64,000 bases of DNA from Pedobacter sp. FW305-3-2-15-E-R2A2 (GCF_038446955.1 NZ_CP151803.1:5394001-5458000), one strand, 5' to 3'. Positions 9,016 through 19,084 are shown, counted from the stretch's first letter. Notes: generated from the sequence alone by a model not told the origin. Numbers and translations are program-made.

Positions 9016-11610
9016 ATGAACTTCAACAACTTTACTATAAAAGCACAGGAGGCGATTCAACAGGCTTCTGAAATAGCTCAGGGCAACCAGCAACAAGCTA
9101 TTGAAACAGCACACATCCTAAAGGGGCTGCTTACTGTTGATGAAAATGTAGTTTCTTATGTTTTAAAGAAATTAAATGTAAACCTAAATGTGTTAAGTCA
9201 GCATTTAGACAGTCAGATTGCCAAATTTCCAAAAGTGAGTGGCAGCAGTCCGTATTTAACTTCGGGGAGCAATTCTGCTTTACAAAAAGCACAGTCCTAC
9301 CTGAAGGAATTTAAGGATGAATTTGTTTCCGTAGAGCACTTATTATTGGGTTTACTCTCGGTAAATGACCAGACTTCAAAATTATTAAAAGATCAGGGCG
9401 TGACCGAGAAAGACCTGAAAAAGGCGATTGTTGCCTTGAGAGGCTCGAGTCATGTAACCGATCAGAATGCAGAAGCGACTTACAACGCGCTAAACAAATA
9501 CGCCAGAAACCTGAATGAATATGCAGAATCAGGAAAGCTGGATCCGGTAATCGGCCGTGATGAGGAGATCCGCAGGGTGATCCAGATTCTTTCGAGACGG
9601 ACCAAGAACAACCCGATTCTGATTGGCGAGCCGGGGGTAGGTAAAACTGCCATTGCTGAGGGAATTGCTTTCCGGATCATTAAAGGAGATGTTCCCTCGA
9701 ACCTGAAAACAAAAACCGTTTTCTCTTTAGATATGGGTGCCTTAATTGCAGGAGCTAAATATAAAGGGGAATTTGAAGAACGTTTAAAAGCGGTGGTAAA
9801 AGAGGTGACACAAAGTGATGGAGATATCATCCTTTTCATCGATGAAATACATACCCTGGTAGGTGCAGGTGGTGGCGAAGGTGCCATGGATGCGGCAAAC
9901 ATCTTAAAACCGGCATTGGCACGTGGAGAATTGCGTGCGATTGGTGCAACAACCTTAGATGAGTATCAAAAATATTTAGAAAAGGATAAAGCATTGGAGC
10001 GTCGTTTCCAGAAAGTAATGGTAGATGAGCCGGATACTCAGGATGCGATTTCCATTCTCCGCGGATTAAAGGAGCGCTATGAGACTCACCATAAGGTACG
10101 GATTAAAGATGAAGCGATCATTGCTGCCGTAGAATTGTCGCAACGTTATATTGCAGACCGTTTTTTACCGGATAAAGCCATCGATTTGATGGATGAGGCG
10201 GCTTCTAAATTGAGACTGGAAATGGACAGTGTTCCTGAAAATGTGGATGAACTGGACCGCAAGATTATGCAGCTGGAAATTGAGCGCGAAGCGATCAAAA
10301 GAGAAAATGACGATAAAAAAGTAAAATCCCTTGGAGAGGAAATCGCGAACCTGTCTGCCGAACGTGATGAGCTAAAGGCCAAATGGCAAAGTGAAAAAGA
10401 CCTGGTAGATGGGATAAATACGGAAATTGAGCAGATAGAAAACTATAAACTGGAAGCAGAACAGGCGGAACGTGCAGGTGATTACGGAAAGGTGGCTGAG
10501 CTTCGGTACGGGAAAGTAAAAGAATCGCAAGACAAAGTAGAAAAGCTGAAAGCAGAGCTGGAAGGTCATCAGACGGAAAGCAGAATGCTGAAAGAAGAAG
10601 TGACTGCAGATGATATCGCTGGTGTGGTAGCACGATGGACCGGTATTCCGGTAACGAAACTGGTTTCCAGTGAAAGGGAAAAACTACTTCATCTGGAGGA
10701 TGAGCTACACAAACGTGTGGCGGGTCAGGATGAAGCCATCGAAGCAATTTCGGATGCGATCCGCAGGTCAAGGGCCGGATTACAGGATAAGCGCAAGCCT
10801 ATTGGCTCGTTCATATTCCTTGGAACAACCGGGGTTGGTAAAACGGAGTTGGCTAAAGCATTGGCAGAATTCTTATTTAACGACGAGAATGCGATGACGC
10901 GGATAGATATGAGTGAATATCAGGAACGTCATGCAGTATCCAGGTTAATCGGAGCGCCTCCGGGATATGTAGGTTATGATGAAGGTGGACAATTAACGGA
11001 AGCAGTACGTAGAAAACCATATTCGGTAGTCTTATTGGATGAGATTGAAAAAGCCCATCCTGATGTGTTCAATATCCTCTTACAAGTATTGGATGATGGA
11101 CGTTTAACGGACAACAAAGGACGTGTGGTTAACTTTAAAAATACGATCATCATCATGACTTCCAATATTGGTTCTCATTTGATTCAGGATAACTTCAAGA
11201 GTCTGGATGATGAAAACCGCGATGAAGTGATTGCAAAGACCAAAAACGAGCTGTTTGAATTGTTAAAACAAACCATCAGACCGGAGTTTTTAAACCGGAT
11301 TGACGAGCTGATCATGTTCACGCCATTGAACCGCAGCGAAATCAGGAACATTGTTGACCTACAGTTTAAACATGTACAGGAAACATTAGCGGAGATGGGT
11401 GTCGAGATTGAAGCCTCTGTAGAAGCACTGGATTGGCTGGCAGAGTTGGGTTATGATCCTCAGTTTGGTGCAAGGCCATTAAAACGTGTCATTCAGAAAA
11501 GGATTTTGAATGAATTATCTAAGGAAATATTATCCGGAAAGATTGATAAAGACAGTAAAATCAAACTTGATACATTTGATCACAAATTTGTTTTTCTAAA
11601 CAACGAATAA
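9016..11610 (+). CDS. clpB: ATP-dependent disaggregase ClpB
   Basis: An 864-residue Hsp100 chaperone that, with DnaK, pulls polypeptides out of aggregates through its hexameric pore. The N domain (residues 1-145) is followed by NBD1 with Walker A GEPGVGKTA and Walker B ILFIDEIH. The M domain coiled coil (about 405-530) regulates the interaction with DnaK. NBD2 has Walker A GTTGVGKTE, Walker B VVLLDEIEKA, and a C-terminal ILNELSKEILSGKI. The length equals typical ClpB, and the long M domain separates it from ClpA and ClpV. It is monocistronic and closed by a strong terminator. No heat-shock operator is evident upstream. Confidence 0.98.
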   Translation: MNFNNFTIKAQEAIQQASEIAQGNQQQAIETAHILKGLLTVDENVVSYVLKKLNVNLNVLSQHLDSQIAKFPKVSGSSPYLTSGSNSALQKAQSYLKEFKDEFVSVEHLLLGLLSVNDQTSKLLKDQGVTEKDLKKAIVALRGSSHVTDQNAEATYNALNKYARNLNEYAESGKLDPVIGRDEEIRRVIQILSRRTKNNPILIGEPGVGKTAIAEGIAFRIIKGDVPSNLKTKTVFSLDMGALIAGAKYKGEFEERLKAVVKEVTQSDGDIILFIDEIHTLVGAGGGEGAMDAANILKPALARGELRAIGATTLDEYQKYLEKDKALERRFQKVMVDEPDTQDAISILRGLKERYETHHKVRIKDEAIIAAVELSQRYIADRFLPDKAIDLMDEAASKLRLEMDSVPENVDELDRKIMQLEIEREAIKRENDDKKVKSLGEEIANLSAERDELKAKWQSEKDLVDGINTEIEQIENYKLEAEQAERAGDYGKVAELRYGKVKESQDKVEKLKAELEGHQTESRMLKEEVTADDIAGVVARWTGIPVTKLVSSEREKLLHLEDELHKRVAGQDEAIEAISDAIRRSRAGLQDKRKPIGSFIFLGTTGVGKTELAKALAEFLFNDENAMTRIDMSEYQERHAVSRLIGAPPGYVGYDEGGQLTEAVRRKPYSVVLLDEIEKAHPDVFNILLQVLDDGRLTDNKGRVVNFKNTIIIMTSNIGSHLIQDNFKSLDDENRDEVIAKTKNELFELLKQTIRPEFLNRIDELIMFTPLNRSEIRNIVDLQFKHVQETLAEMGVEIEASVEALDWLAELGYDPQFGARPLKRVIQKRILNELSKEILSGKIDKDSKIKLDTFDHKFVFLNNE

Positions 11611-11650
11611 GGTTAAAAAACATCATTTTTAGTCCTATCCATTTAAAAAA

Positions 11651-11693
11651 AAGGCCGGTCGGGAATTTGGTTTCCTGACCGGCCTTTCTTTTG
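11651..11693 (+). terminator. Rho-independent terminator of clpB
   Basis: The arms AAGGCCGGTC (11651-11660) and GACCGGCCTT (11677-11686) pair perfectly around a 16-nt loop. An upstream A-run and a downstream T-rich tract make it usable from both strands, so it may also end the MFS transcript converging from the right. Confidence 0.9.
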
Positions 11694-11756
11694 CCGGCAA
11701 ACGCCTATATATTATAGTTGATATCGCATTGAAATTCTCGAAAATTGTTTCCTGAT

Positions 11757-12959
11757 TTATTTTTTTGCTTCAATATTAGGAAGGAAACCTGTCAGCAATC
11801 CGATCAACGGAAGAAAAGAACAAACATGGAATACGTATTCAATACTTGTACTATCGGCCAGTTTCCCAAGCAATGCAGAACCTATTCCTCCCATTCCAAA
11901 GGCAAAACCAAAGAACAGACCGGCTACCAATCCGACTTTTCCCGGTATCAGCTCCTGAGCATATACCAGGATCGCAGAGAAGGCTGAGGCTAAGATCATC
12001 CCTATCGGAACAATCAGCACCCCTGTCCAGAATAAATTCGCATAAGGCAGCATCAGGGCAAAAGGAGCTGTCCCCAGGATGGAAAACCAGATGACATATT
12101 TACGGCCAAAGCGATCTCCAACCGGGCCGCCAACCAAGGTTCCTGCAGCCACAGAGAAGAGGAACACAAACAGGTAAATCTGTGAACTCTGAACCGATAC
12201 CTGAAACTTATCTATCACGTAAAAGGTAAAATAACTCGTCAGACTGGCCATATAAAAATACTTGGAGAAGATCAGCACCAATAAGATCGCTACTGCAAAA
12301 ATCACTTTCTTTCTGGAGAACGTATTGACCACTGTTTCTACTTTGGCACCTTGTTTTGCTTTTTTCAGCATGTAACCTTTATACCAGTTTCCTACTCTGC
12401 TTAAAATCAGAATCGCCAGTAAGGCAATCAATGAGAACCAGATTACGCTAAATTGTCCATAAGGAACAATGATCCAGGCGGCCAGCAATGGCCCCAGAGA
12501 ACTACCGGCATTTCCTCCCAACTGGAAGATCGATTGCGCCAAGCCTCTTCGTCCACCTGAAGCAGCATGTGCCATTCTGGAGGCCTCAGGATGAAAAATT
12601 GAGGAGCCTGTTCCGATTAAGGCAACAGAAGCAAGCATCATATAAAACCCACTGGAAACAGAGAGAATTACCAGGCCAAGCAAGGTAAAGCCCATACCTA
12701 TTGCCAGCGAATAAGGTTGTGGTTTTTTATCGGTATACATCCCGACAAATGGCTGAAACAGAGAAGCTGCCATCTGGAAGGTCAGCGTAATCAGTCCAAT
12801 TTGAGAAAAACTAAGGTGATAACTTTCTTTGATCACCGGATAAATGGCGGGGATCAAAGATTGAATGGTATCGTTTAATAAGTGCGAAAAACTAATGGCA
12901 AAGAGGATCGGGAAGACAGTATTTTCAACCATTTTCCCCGTGGAAGGAGCAGTATTCAT
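11757..12959 (-). CDS. MFS transporter, fosmidomycin-resistance (Fsr)-like
   Basis: About 400 residues with 12 hydrophobic segments. The sequence HLLNDTIQSLIPAIYPVIKE near the N-terminus, GTGSSIFHPEASRMAHAASG after helix 4, and GGNAGSSLGPLLAAWI are hallmarks of the Fsr-type exporters of the major facilitator family. I take the ATG at 12957-12959; an upstream start would add seven residues. Fsr homologues export fosmidomycin and other small molecules in Enterobacteria; the natural substrate here is unknown. It converges on the clpB terminator. Confidence 0.85.
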   Translation of the reverse strand: MNTAPSTGKMVENTVFPILFAISFSHLLNDTIQSLIPAIYPVIKESYHLSFSQIGLITLTFQMAASLFQPFVGMYTDKKPQPYSLAIGMGFTLLGLVILSVSSGFYMMLASVALIGTGSSIFHPEASRMAHAASGGRRGLAQSIFQLGGNAGSSLGPLLAAWIIVPYGQFSVIWFSLIALLAILILSRVGNWYKGYMLKKAKQGAKVETVVNTFSRKKVIFAVAILLVLIFSKYFYMASLTSYFTFYVIDKFQVSVQSSQIYLFVFLFSVAAGTLVGGPVGDRFGRKYVIWFSILGTAPFALMLPYANLFWTGVLIVPIGMILASAFSAILVYAQELIPGKVGLVAGLFFGFAFGMGGIGSALLGKLADSTSIEYVFHVCSFLPLIGLLTGFLPNIEAKK

Positions 12960-13098
12960 GTCAAAATTAATGTTAACCACAAAGATATAAAATGTTTTGT
13001 TTAAGGTTTTGCTAATTTTATTAGATAAAATAGCAGGAATAACAAACCTTTTCTATTTGGAATTGTTATTAAGATCAAGTCATCAAATCAATAAATAC

Positions 13099-15393
13099 AT
13101 GAAAATCGCTTATATTTCTTCTTATCCACCGCGTGAATGTGGGATTGCTACGTTTAATCATAACCTCCTTCGGGCAATAGGCCATGATAAAGTCGCCGTA
13201 TCCGACGATAGCTTTGTCGTGGCGATGAATGATGCGGAGGGTCTGGATGAATATGAATACCCTAAAGAAGTAAAATACATCATCCGTCAGGAAAACCAGA
13301 AAGATTATGCCCGTGCAGCTGACTATATCAATACCAGTCTGGCCGATGCCTGTATTCTGGAACATGAATTCGGAATTTACGGAGGTGAAAGTGGTGTTTA
13401 CATCCTTCCGCTGATTGCCCGGTTGAAAAAACCGCTGATCACCATTTTCCATACGATCTTAAAAGATCCCAACTACATGCAACTGACCATCATCAGGGAA
13501 ATTGCAAAACACTCCTCCAGAATTGTGGTGATGAGCCATAGGGCCGTAGGATTTTTAACCAGCATTTACGGAATTCCTTTTTCAAAAATACAGCTGATAG
13601 AGCATGGCGTTCCGGATTTGGAAGCGAAAACGGAAAATCCGGTGAAACAATCCCTGGCCTTCAAGAATAGAAAAGTGTTGTTCACCTTCGGCCTGATCAG
13701 CAGAAATAAAGGCCTGGAAACAGTGATAGAAGCTTTACCTGCCATTGTTGCCCAACATCCGGATGTCATGTACGTGATTCTTGGAACGACCCATCCAGGA
13801 GTGGTTAAAAACTCCGGTGAAGAATACCGCGACAATTTAAAACGGCTTGCAAAAAAGCTCAACGTAGAAGCCAATCTTACTTTTATCAATAAATTTGTTT
13901 CTGAAGAAGAACTGTTCGACTACCTTACCGCAGCAGATATGTACATCACGCCTTACCTCAATGAGGCGCAGATCACAAGCGGAACGTTGTCCTATGCGGT
14001 AGGTTCAGGTGCAGCAGTGATTTCTACCCCTTACTGGCACGCACAGGAATTACTGGCCGAGGACAGGGGGAGATTGTTTGATTTCAGAGACTCGGAAGGC
14101 CTTGCCCTCATCGTAAATGAATTGTTTGCGGATAAAGAAAAACTACAGTTGCTAAAATCCAATGCTTACGAATACGGTTTACATTTACGCTGGCCAAGTA
14201 CAGGGCAGGTCTTTATCGATGTACTGGAAGAAGCCGTTTCCAAATACCTGTCGGAAATGGAAAAAGCCGGAAAGCAAATCATCGAACCGGACATGATGCC
14301 TGCATTTAGTCTCGCCCATGTGCGCCGTTTGACAGATGATACAGGAATCGTTCAACATGCTAAATATGGCATTCCAAATCTGAAAGAGGGCTATTGTGTA
14401 GATGACAATTCCCGGGCATTGATCCTGGCCATCCTCGCCTATCAGCAAAACAAAAGTAAAGTTGCGCTGGACCTTCTTCCAATTTACTTAAGTTTTATTC
14501 AATACATGCAGTCTGAGGACGGAAATTTCAGAAATTTCCTGAGCTTCAAAAGAGAATACCTGGATGAGGTCGGCTCTGAAGATTCCTTTGGGCGAACCAT
14601 CTGGGCGTTAGGCTACCTCATCAGCAATGCACCAAACAATTCTTACCGGGAATTTGCTAAAGATCTTTTCTTGAAATCTGCCAGTCATTTTAAAAACTTA
14701 ACCCACCTGAGGGGGATCGCCAACACCATTATCGGGTTGGCCAAATACATGGAAGCACATCCTTATGACGAGCATATCCGGGAACAAATGGACTTATTGG
14801 TGGCTCCCCTGAAGGCTTCCTATAAAGTACATAAGACCAGTGAATGGCATTGGTTTGAAGAAAAAATGACCTATGACAATGGTATTCTTCCACTTGCATT
14901 ATTCTCCTATTATGAGGTCAGTAAGGATCAGGAATCTCTGGACATCGGTTTGGAAAGTATGGAGTTTCTATCCAAAAAAACACTCGCCGATGGCTATTTA
15001 AATCCGGTAGGCAATGACGGCTGGCTCTTTAAGGAAAATCCGGAAATGGCCTTGTATGACCAGCAGGCTATAGAAACTATGGCTATGGTATTGATGTATT
15101 TCAAAGCCTATGAGATTACGCAGAACCTGCTTTACATCAAAGAAATGTATTTGTGCTATCAGTGGTTTCTGGGAGAAAACAGTTTGCACCTGCCATTATA
15201 TGATCATGAAACCAAAGGTTGTGGCGATGGCTTGCAACCACATGGGGTGAATCGCAATCAAGGTGCAGAAAGTACCCTTGCTTATTGGATTTCACACCTG
15301 ATGGTGCTGCAGGCTTTAGAATCAGAGTATGAATATATTCCAAGCGGAGATTTGTTTTCTCTTCAAAAAGAAGTCAATAATCCATCGATATAA
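13099..15393 (+). CDS. GT4-type glycosyltransferase fused to a six-hairpin glycosidase-like domain
   Basis: The start is placed at ATG 13099, giving MKIAYISSYPPRECGIATF, the usual opening of this group; an upstream ATG would add 34 residues of non-family sequence. Residues 1-410 are a GT-B glycosyltransferase of family GT4, with the G-rich N-terminal loop, HEFGIYGGESG, FTFGLISRNKGLETVIEALP and a C-terminal ITSGTLSYAVGSGAAVISTP segment in the place of the E-x7-E nucleotide-sugar motif. Residues 425-764 form an all-helical (alpha/alpha)6-like domain (GYCVDDNSRALILAIL, SFGRTIWALGYL, EKMTYDNGILPLAL, CGDGLQPHG). It is followed after 2 bp by a second GT4 gene and then a converging GH130, a grouping that suggests synthesis and turnover of a mannoside. 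Confidence 0.85.
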   Translation: MKIAYISSYPPRECGIATFNHNLLRAIGHDKVAVSDDSFVVAMNDAEGLDEYEYPKEVKYIIRQENQKDYARAADYINTSLADACILEHEFGIYGGESGVYILPLIARLKKPLITIFHTILKDPNYMQLTIIREIAKHSSRIVVMSHRAVGFLTSIYGIPFSKIQLIEHGVPDLEAKTENPVKQSLAFKNRKVLFTFGLISRNKGLETVIEALPAIVAQHPDVMYVILGTTHPGVVKNSGEEYRDNLKRLAKKLNVEANLTFINKFVSEEELFDYLTAADMYITPYLNEAQITSGTLSYAVGSGAAVISTPYWHAQELLAEDRGRLFDFRDSEGLALIVNELFADKEKLQLLKSNAYEYGLHLRWPSTGQVFIDVLEEAVSKYLSEMEKAGKQIIEPDMMPAFSLAHVRRLTDDTGIVQHAKYGIPNLKEGYCVDDNSRALILAILAYQQNKSKVALDLLPIYLSFIQYMQSEDGNFRNFLSFKREYLDEVGSEDSFGRTIWALGYLISNAPNNSYREFAKDLFLKSASHFKNLTHLRGIANTIIGLAKYMEAHPYDEHIREQMDLLVAPLKASYKVHKTSEWHWFEEKMTYDNGILPLALFSYYEVSKDQESLDIGLESMEFLSKKTLADGYLNPVGNDGWLFKENPEMALYDQQAIETMAMVLMYFKAYEITQNLLYIKEMYLCYQWFLGENSLHLPLYDHETKGCGDGLQPHGVNRNQGAESTLAYWISHLMVLQALESEYEYIPSGDLFSLQKEVNNPSI

Positions 15394-15395
15394 GT

Positions 15396-16409
15396 ATGAA
15401 GATCGCGGTATTGGCGCCTGTAGCCTGGAGAACTCCTCCCAGGCATTACGGGCCATGGGAACAAATGGCTTCCAACTTAACGGAGGGACTATCAAAAGCA
15501 GGAATTGAAGTCACACTTTTTGCCACAGGCGATTCCATTACGTCGGGAAAGCTGGATGCAGTAATCGGGAAAGGTTACGAAGAAAACAGGGATCAGGATG
15601 CGAAAGTGGTAGAATGTTTGCACATCAGCAACCTCATGGAGAAAGCCGGCGATTTCGACCTGATCCACAACCACTATGATTTTCTTCCCCTGAGTTATTC
15701 CGGTTTAATCAAAACACCGATGATCACTACTATTCATGGATTTTCTTCAGAAAAGATCATTCCTGTTTATCAAAAATACAATGACCGTGGATATTATGTT
15801 TCGATCAGTGATTCCGACCGGCACCCTTCCCTTAACTACTTAAAAACGGTCTATAATGGAATTGACACTTCTGCCTTTATCTTTAATGACCATCCTGAAG
15901 ACTATCTTTTGTTCTTTGGGCGGATTCACCCCGATAAAGGGACCGCTGAAGCGATTCAAATTGCCATTCAAAGTGGACGCAAACTCCTCATCGCAGGGAT
16001 TATCCAGGATCAGGACTATTTCAATACACGCATAGCACCGTTTTTAAACGCCGACATTGAATTTTTAGGCTCAGCGGGCCCGGAACAACGGAATGATCTT
16101 TTAAGAGGCGCCAGCGCTTTATTACACCCCATCAGCTTTGAAGAGCCTTTCGGATTGAGTGTTGCTGAGGCCATGCTTTGCGGAACTCCGGTGATCGCGT
16201 ATCACAGAGGCTCCATGCCAGAGTTGATCAAACACGGAAAAACAGGATTTCTGGTAAAAGAGGTGGAAGGGGCGGTAGCTTCGGTTGCACAACTGGGTAC
16301 CATTGACAGGGCTGAATGCCGGGAATGGGCAATGAGTCGCTTTTCTCAGGAAAGGATGGTAAAGGACTACATCAGCCTCTACCATCAAATTTTAGCGGTT
16401 ACTTCTTAG
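15396..16409 (+). CDS. GT4-family glycosyltransferase
   Basis: A 337-residue GT-B enzyme. The N-terminal domain starts MKIAVLAPVAWRTPPRHYG, which would bind the acceptor, and LIHNHYDFLPL follows. The C-terminal domain has LLFFGRIHPDKGTAEAIQIA and the nucleotide-sugar signature FEEPFGLSVAEAMLCGTPVIA with both Glu of the E-x7-E motif. It is expressed with the upstream fused glycosyltransferase (2-bp gap). Its last 11 bp overlap the 3' end of the convergent GH130 gene. GDP-mannose is a reasonable donor given the GH130 neighbour, but this is inference. Confidence 0.9.
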   Translation: MKIAVLAPVAWRTPPRHYGPWEQMASNLTEGLSKAGIEVTLFATGDSITSGKLDAVIGKGYEENRDQDAKVVECLHISNLMEKAGDFDLIHNHYDFLPLSYSGLIKTPMITTIHGFSSEKIIPVYQKYNDRGYYVSISDSDRHPSLNYLKTVYNGIDTSAFIFNDHPEDYLLFFGRIHPDKGTAEAIQIAIQSGRKLLIAGIIQDQDYFNTRIAPFLNADIEFLGSAGPEQRNDLLRGASALLHPISFEEPFGLSVAEAMLCGTPVIAYHRGSMPELIKHGKTGFLVKEVEGAVASVAQLGTIDRAECREWAMSRFSQERMVKDYISLYHQILAVTS

Positions 16410-17916
16410 TTTCTTCTTTCATTGCTTCTGCTTTTTCCCTGGCTGCAATGGCACAGGCAGAGCTTTTCAATTTGTCGAGCACCAGTTCAATCTTTACAGA
16501 GGCAAACGAAGAGCAATAATCCGACAATCCGTAGGGAATGATCAGCTCATCGTTATGAATAATAGAACCACAGGAATACAATACATTAGGCACATAACCT
16601 TCCCGTTCATCCGTATTTGGAACCACCAATGGCTCATCTAATCTGCCAATCTCAATGGAGGGATCATCCAGGTTAAACAAGCTGGCACCTAAACAGTAGC
16701 GGCGCATCGGCCCTACTCCATGAGTAATCACCAGCCAGCCATCTTTTGTTTCGATCGGAGAACCACAATTTCCAATCTGGATAAATTCCCAGGGGAACAT
16801 TGGCGATTGCAGCTTTACAGGATTATCCCATACGGTTAACTTATCTGAATACATGAGGTAATTGTTCCAGCCGTCAATTCTGGACATCATGGCGTACTTC
16901 CCGTTTATTTTGCGCGGGAAAAGGGCAAGGTTTTTATTTTGTGCACCAACCCCGTGTAAAGGGCTGATTTTAAAGTCATAGAAATCTGTGGTTTGAAGGA
17001 GCTTCGGCATGATCATCGCCCCGTCAAAAGCAGTATAGGTGGCGTAATAAATCACAGAACCATCACTTTTCACAAAACGTACAAAGCGTGCGTCTTCAAT
17101 TCCCTTACGTTCAAATTCTGAGATGGGAAAGATGACGCGGTCGGAAATATCTGTATCTCTGGAGAAACTAATCTCATGATAGGTATCAGAAAGCCATAGA
17201 ATCTTATCATATTCCAACTTCCTAAGATCATCTTCCTGAAGGCTTTTAGTGTCCAGAATGATCCTTCTTAAAGTCGCATAATCAAACTTTTCTTCCAGTT
17301 TTTTGCCGAGCTCATCGAGGATCTCAATATCAATCTTAGAATCTGCAGCCTTTTTCAGAAACAGTTTCTTGTTGTAGACTGCATTTTTAATCACCTCCGC
17401 TTCGTCAATATAGTTTCCGGCAGGAATTACCGTGATGTTATTATCTCTGTCTATGAGGGCTCTGCGGAAGACTACAGAAGAAATATGCCCCTCACCTACT
17501 GCTCTAAAGCTGATGATGACTCTTTTTTCTCCTTCTACCAGTTCAGACTGGTCAGGATCTTCTACAATAGACGGGTTAAAAAACGCCGCCGATTCTATGG
17601 AATATTCATGTGTAAAATATGAACCAATGAGCAAGCGCTGATATTTGTCCAGAGATTCGGGATCAAAACCAGCATTATTAATGGCATTGATGACCTTCTT
17701 ACAATGTCTTGTTAAGATTTTGGTAATGTTTCTATGTCGTTTGGAATATTCCTGCAATAAAGGGGAAATGATTCCAAAGACCTCCTGGTCGGAAAGCGCC
17801 ATGACATGTTTCACAACTTCTACTGCTCTTTCGTCTCCATTAAAAAAGAAACGCGCGATCACTCGTTTTGGATCAGGATATACTTTAACCGGTTTTCGTT
17901 CTACTAATAATCTCAT
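16399..17916 (-). CDS. GH130 family beta-mannoside phosphorylase or hydrolase
   Basis: A 505-residue five-bladed propeller enzyme of GH130. Recognisable blocks are RVIISFRAVGEGHISSVVFR, DARFVRFV, YYATYTAFDGAMIMPKLLQT, FPRKINGKYAMMSRIDG and GYVPNVLYSCGSIIH, ending PYGLSDYCSSFA. GH130 members cleave or phosphorolyse beta-1,2- or beta-1,4-mannosides in the cytoplasm. About 100 extra residues at the N-terminus are typical of the longer bacterial subgroup found with GT4 genes. Which subfamily this is, and so whether it is a phosphorylase, cannot be decided by eye. The stop overlaps the convergent GT4 gene by 11 bp. Confidence 0.88.
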   Translation of the reverse strand: MRLLVERKPVKVYPDPKRVIARFFFNGDERAVEVVKHVMALSDQEVFGIISPLLQEYSKRHRNITKILTRHCKKVINAINNAGFDPESLDKYQRLLIGSYFTHEYSIESAAFFNPSIVEDPDQSELVEGEKRVIISFRAVGEGHISSVVFRRALIDRDNNITVIPAGNYIDEAEVIKNAVYNKKLFLKKAADSKIDIEILDELGKKLEEKFDYATLRRIILDTKSLQEDDLRKLEYDKILWLSDTYHEISFSRDTDISDRVIFPISEFERKGIEDARFVRFVKSDGSVIYYATYTAFDGAMIMPKLLQTTDFYDFKISPLHGVGAQNKNLALFPRKINGKYAMMSRIDGWNNYLMYSDKLTVWDNPVKLQSPMFPWEFIQIGNCGSPIETKDGWLVITHGVGPMRRYCLGASLFNLDDPSIEIGRLDEPLVVPNTDEREGYVPNVLYSCGSIIHNDELIIPYGLSDYCSSFASVKIELVLDKLKSSACAIAAREKAEAMKEETKK

Positions 17917-18317
17917 GTGTTATTAACGTTTCAGAAGGGTAAAAAGGTTTTATGAATTTAGAATTATTTTCAAATAAAACAATCTTGAATTCTAATGTTT
18001 GCTTTTTAGCGCATCCATTTTGTCAGGATTTGTGTCAAAAAGCGTACAAAACAAGCTGACAATATTACAAAATAAGTCAGACTGACTACACCATTTAAAG
18101 ACGGTAAAATGACAAACCTCAAGCGATTGTCATGGCAAAATAATAAAGATATTTCATGAGTATTCTTATTCACTTATCAATTAACAAGTTATACAAAACG
18201 TTCATTTATAACTCATGAGCAGATATTTCCTTTGGCACAGCTGTTGACTATATGACATCAATGGTCAGAATATATAAAACAATAAATGACCTGATTAATC
18301 AATTAAAAAATAAGAAG
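17917..18317. other. 401-bp divergent intergenic region
   Basis: A very A/T-rich gap between the GH130 gene (left) and an outer-membrane protein gene (right). It must hold both promoters. I see no coding frame and no RNA gene in it. A longer in-frame start at 18252 for the right gene was rejected because the signal peptide begins at 18318. Confidence 0.4.
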
Positions 18318-18953
18318 ATGAAAAAATTATTATTATCATTAGTTGCAGTTTCTGCATTCGCATTTAGTACTCAGGCACAAACTGAAAAAGGAAAGATTAT
18401 GGTTGGTGGTAATGTTGCATTCGATACTCAAAAAAGCGATGCTTCAGGCGCTAAATCAAATACAAATTTCCAGATCGTTCCGAGTGTTGGTTATTTTGTT
18501 GCTGATAATTTCGCAGTAGGTACCGGGATAGGTTATGGTTACAGCAAAACCAGTGGTACTGTTTCGGGAGCTGTAACTAAGATGGGAAACCAAAACACGG
18601 CATTCGTAGTAAGTCCTTTTGGTCGTTATTACGCAAATCTTTCTGAATCTTTCAAATTCTTCGGACAATTATCAGTTCCAATGGCATTTGGTAAAGACAA
18701 AGAAGTAAATGCAGACGGTAAAGTTGGTGCTAAAACTGCTTCTACTACAGAAATAGGTGTTGCATTATCTCCAGGTTTCGCATTCTACCCTACTAAGAAA
18801 ATCGGTATCGAGTTTGCTTTAAACGGATTGAACTATAACAACCTTCGTAAAGAAGATGGAAATGGCAACAAATTAAAAGGTGCTGGTTATGATGAGTTCA
18901 GCTTTGGTGCTAACTTCTTCTCTCCAAAAATTGGTATACAGTTACATTTTTAA
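18318..18953 (+). CDS. Outer-membrane beta-barrel protein
   Basis: The ATG at 18318 opens a classic signal peptide, MKKLLLSLVAVSAFAFSTQA, cut before Q. The mature chain of about 190 residues shows alternating hydrophobic strands (GKIMVGGNVAFDT, VPSVGYFVADNFAVGTG, FVVSPFGRYYANLSES, TEIGVALSPGFAFYPTKKIG) and ends with GIQLHF, an aromatic C-terminus typical of barrels assembled by BamA. It matches the OmpX/OmpW-sized barrels frequent in Bacteroidota. A run of AT-rich Shine-Dalgarno-poor sequence precedes the start. It is monocistronic and followed by a terminator. Confidence 0.85.
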   Translation: MKKLLLSLVAVSAFAFSTQAQTEKGKIMVGGNVAFDTQKSDASGAKSNTNFQIVPSVGYFVADNFAVGTGIGYGYSKTSGTVSGAVTKMGNQNTAFVVSPFGRYYANLSESFKFFGQLSVPMAFGKDKEVNADGKVGAKTASTTEIGVALSPGFAFYPTKKIGIEFALNGLNYNNLRKEDGNGNKLKGAGYDEFSFGANFFSPKIGIQLHF

Positions 18954-18989
18954 GCATTTCTACTTAAATAGATTTGGTTAGATCAGCAG

Positions 18990-19021
18990 GCCCGGGCAAT
19001 TTGTCCGGGCTTGTTATTTTT
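18990..19021 (+). terminator. Rho-independent terminator
   Basis: The arms GCCCGG (18990-18995) and CCGGGC (19005-19010) pair around a short loop and are followed by TTGTTATTTTT. It ends the outer-membrane protein transcript. Confidence 0.85.
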
Positions 19022-19084
19022 AGGGATTTTTTTCTAATTTTAGCAATGAAAGCAGTTTACAGCTGTGGCTAACTTATTATTTCC

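Noticed and set aside
9016..11610. ClpV of the T6SS
   Set aside because: The long M domain, N domain and overall length match ClpB, and it is far from and unlinked to the vgrG operon.
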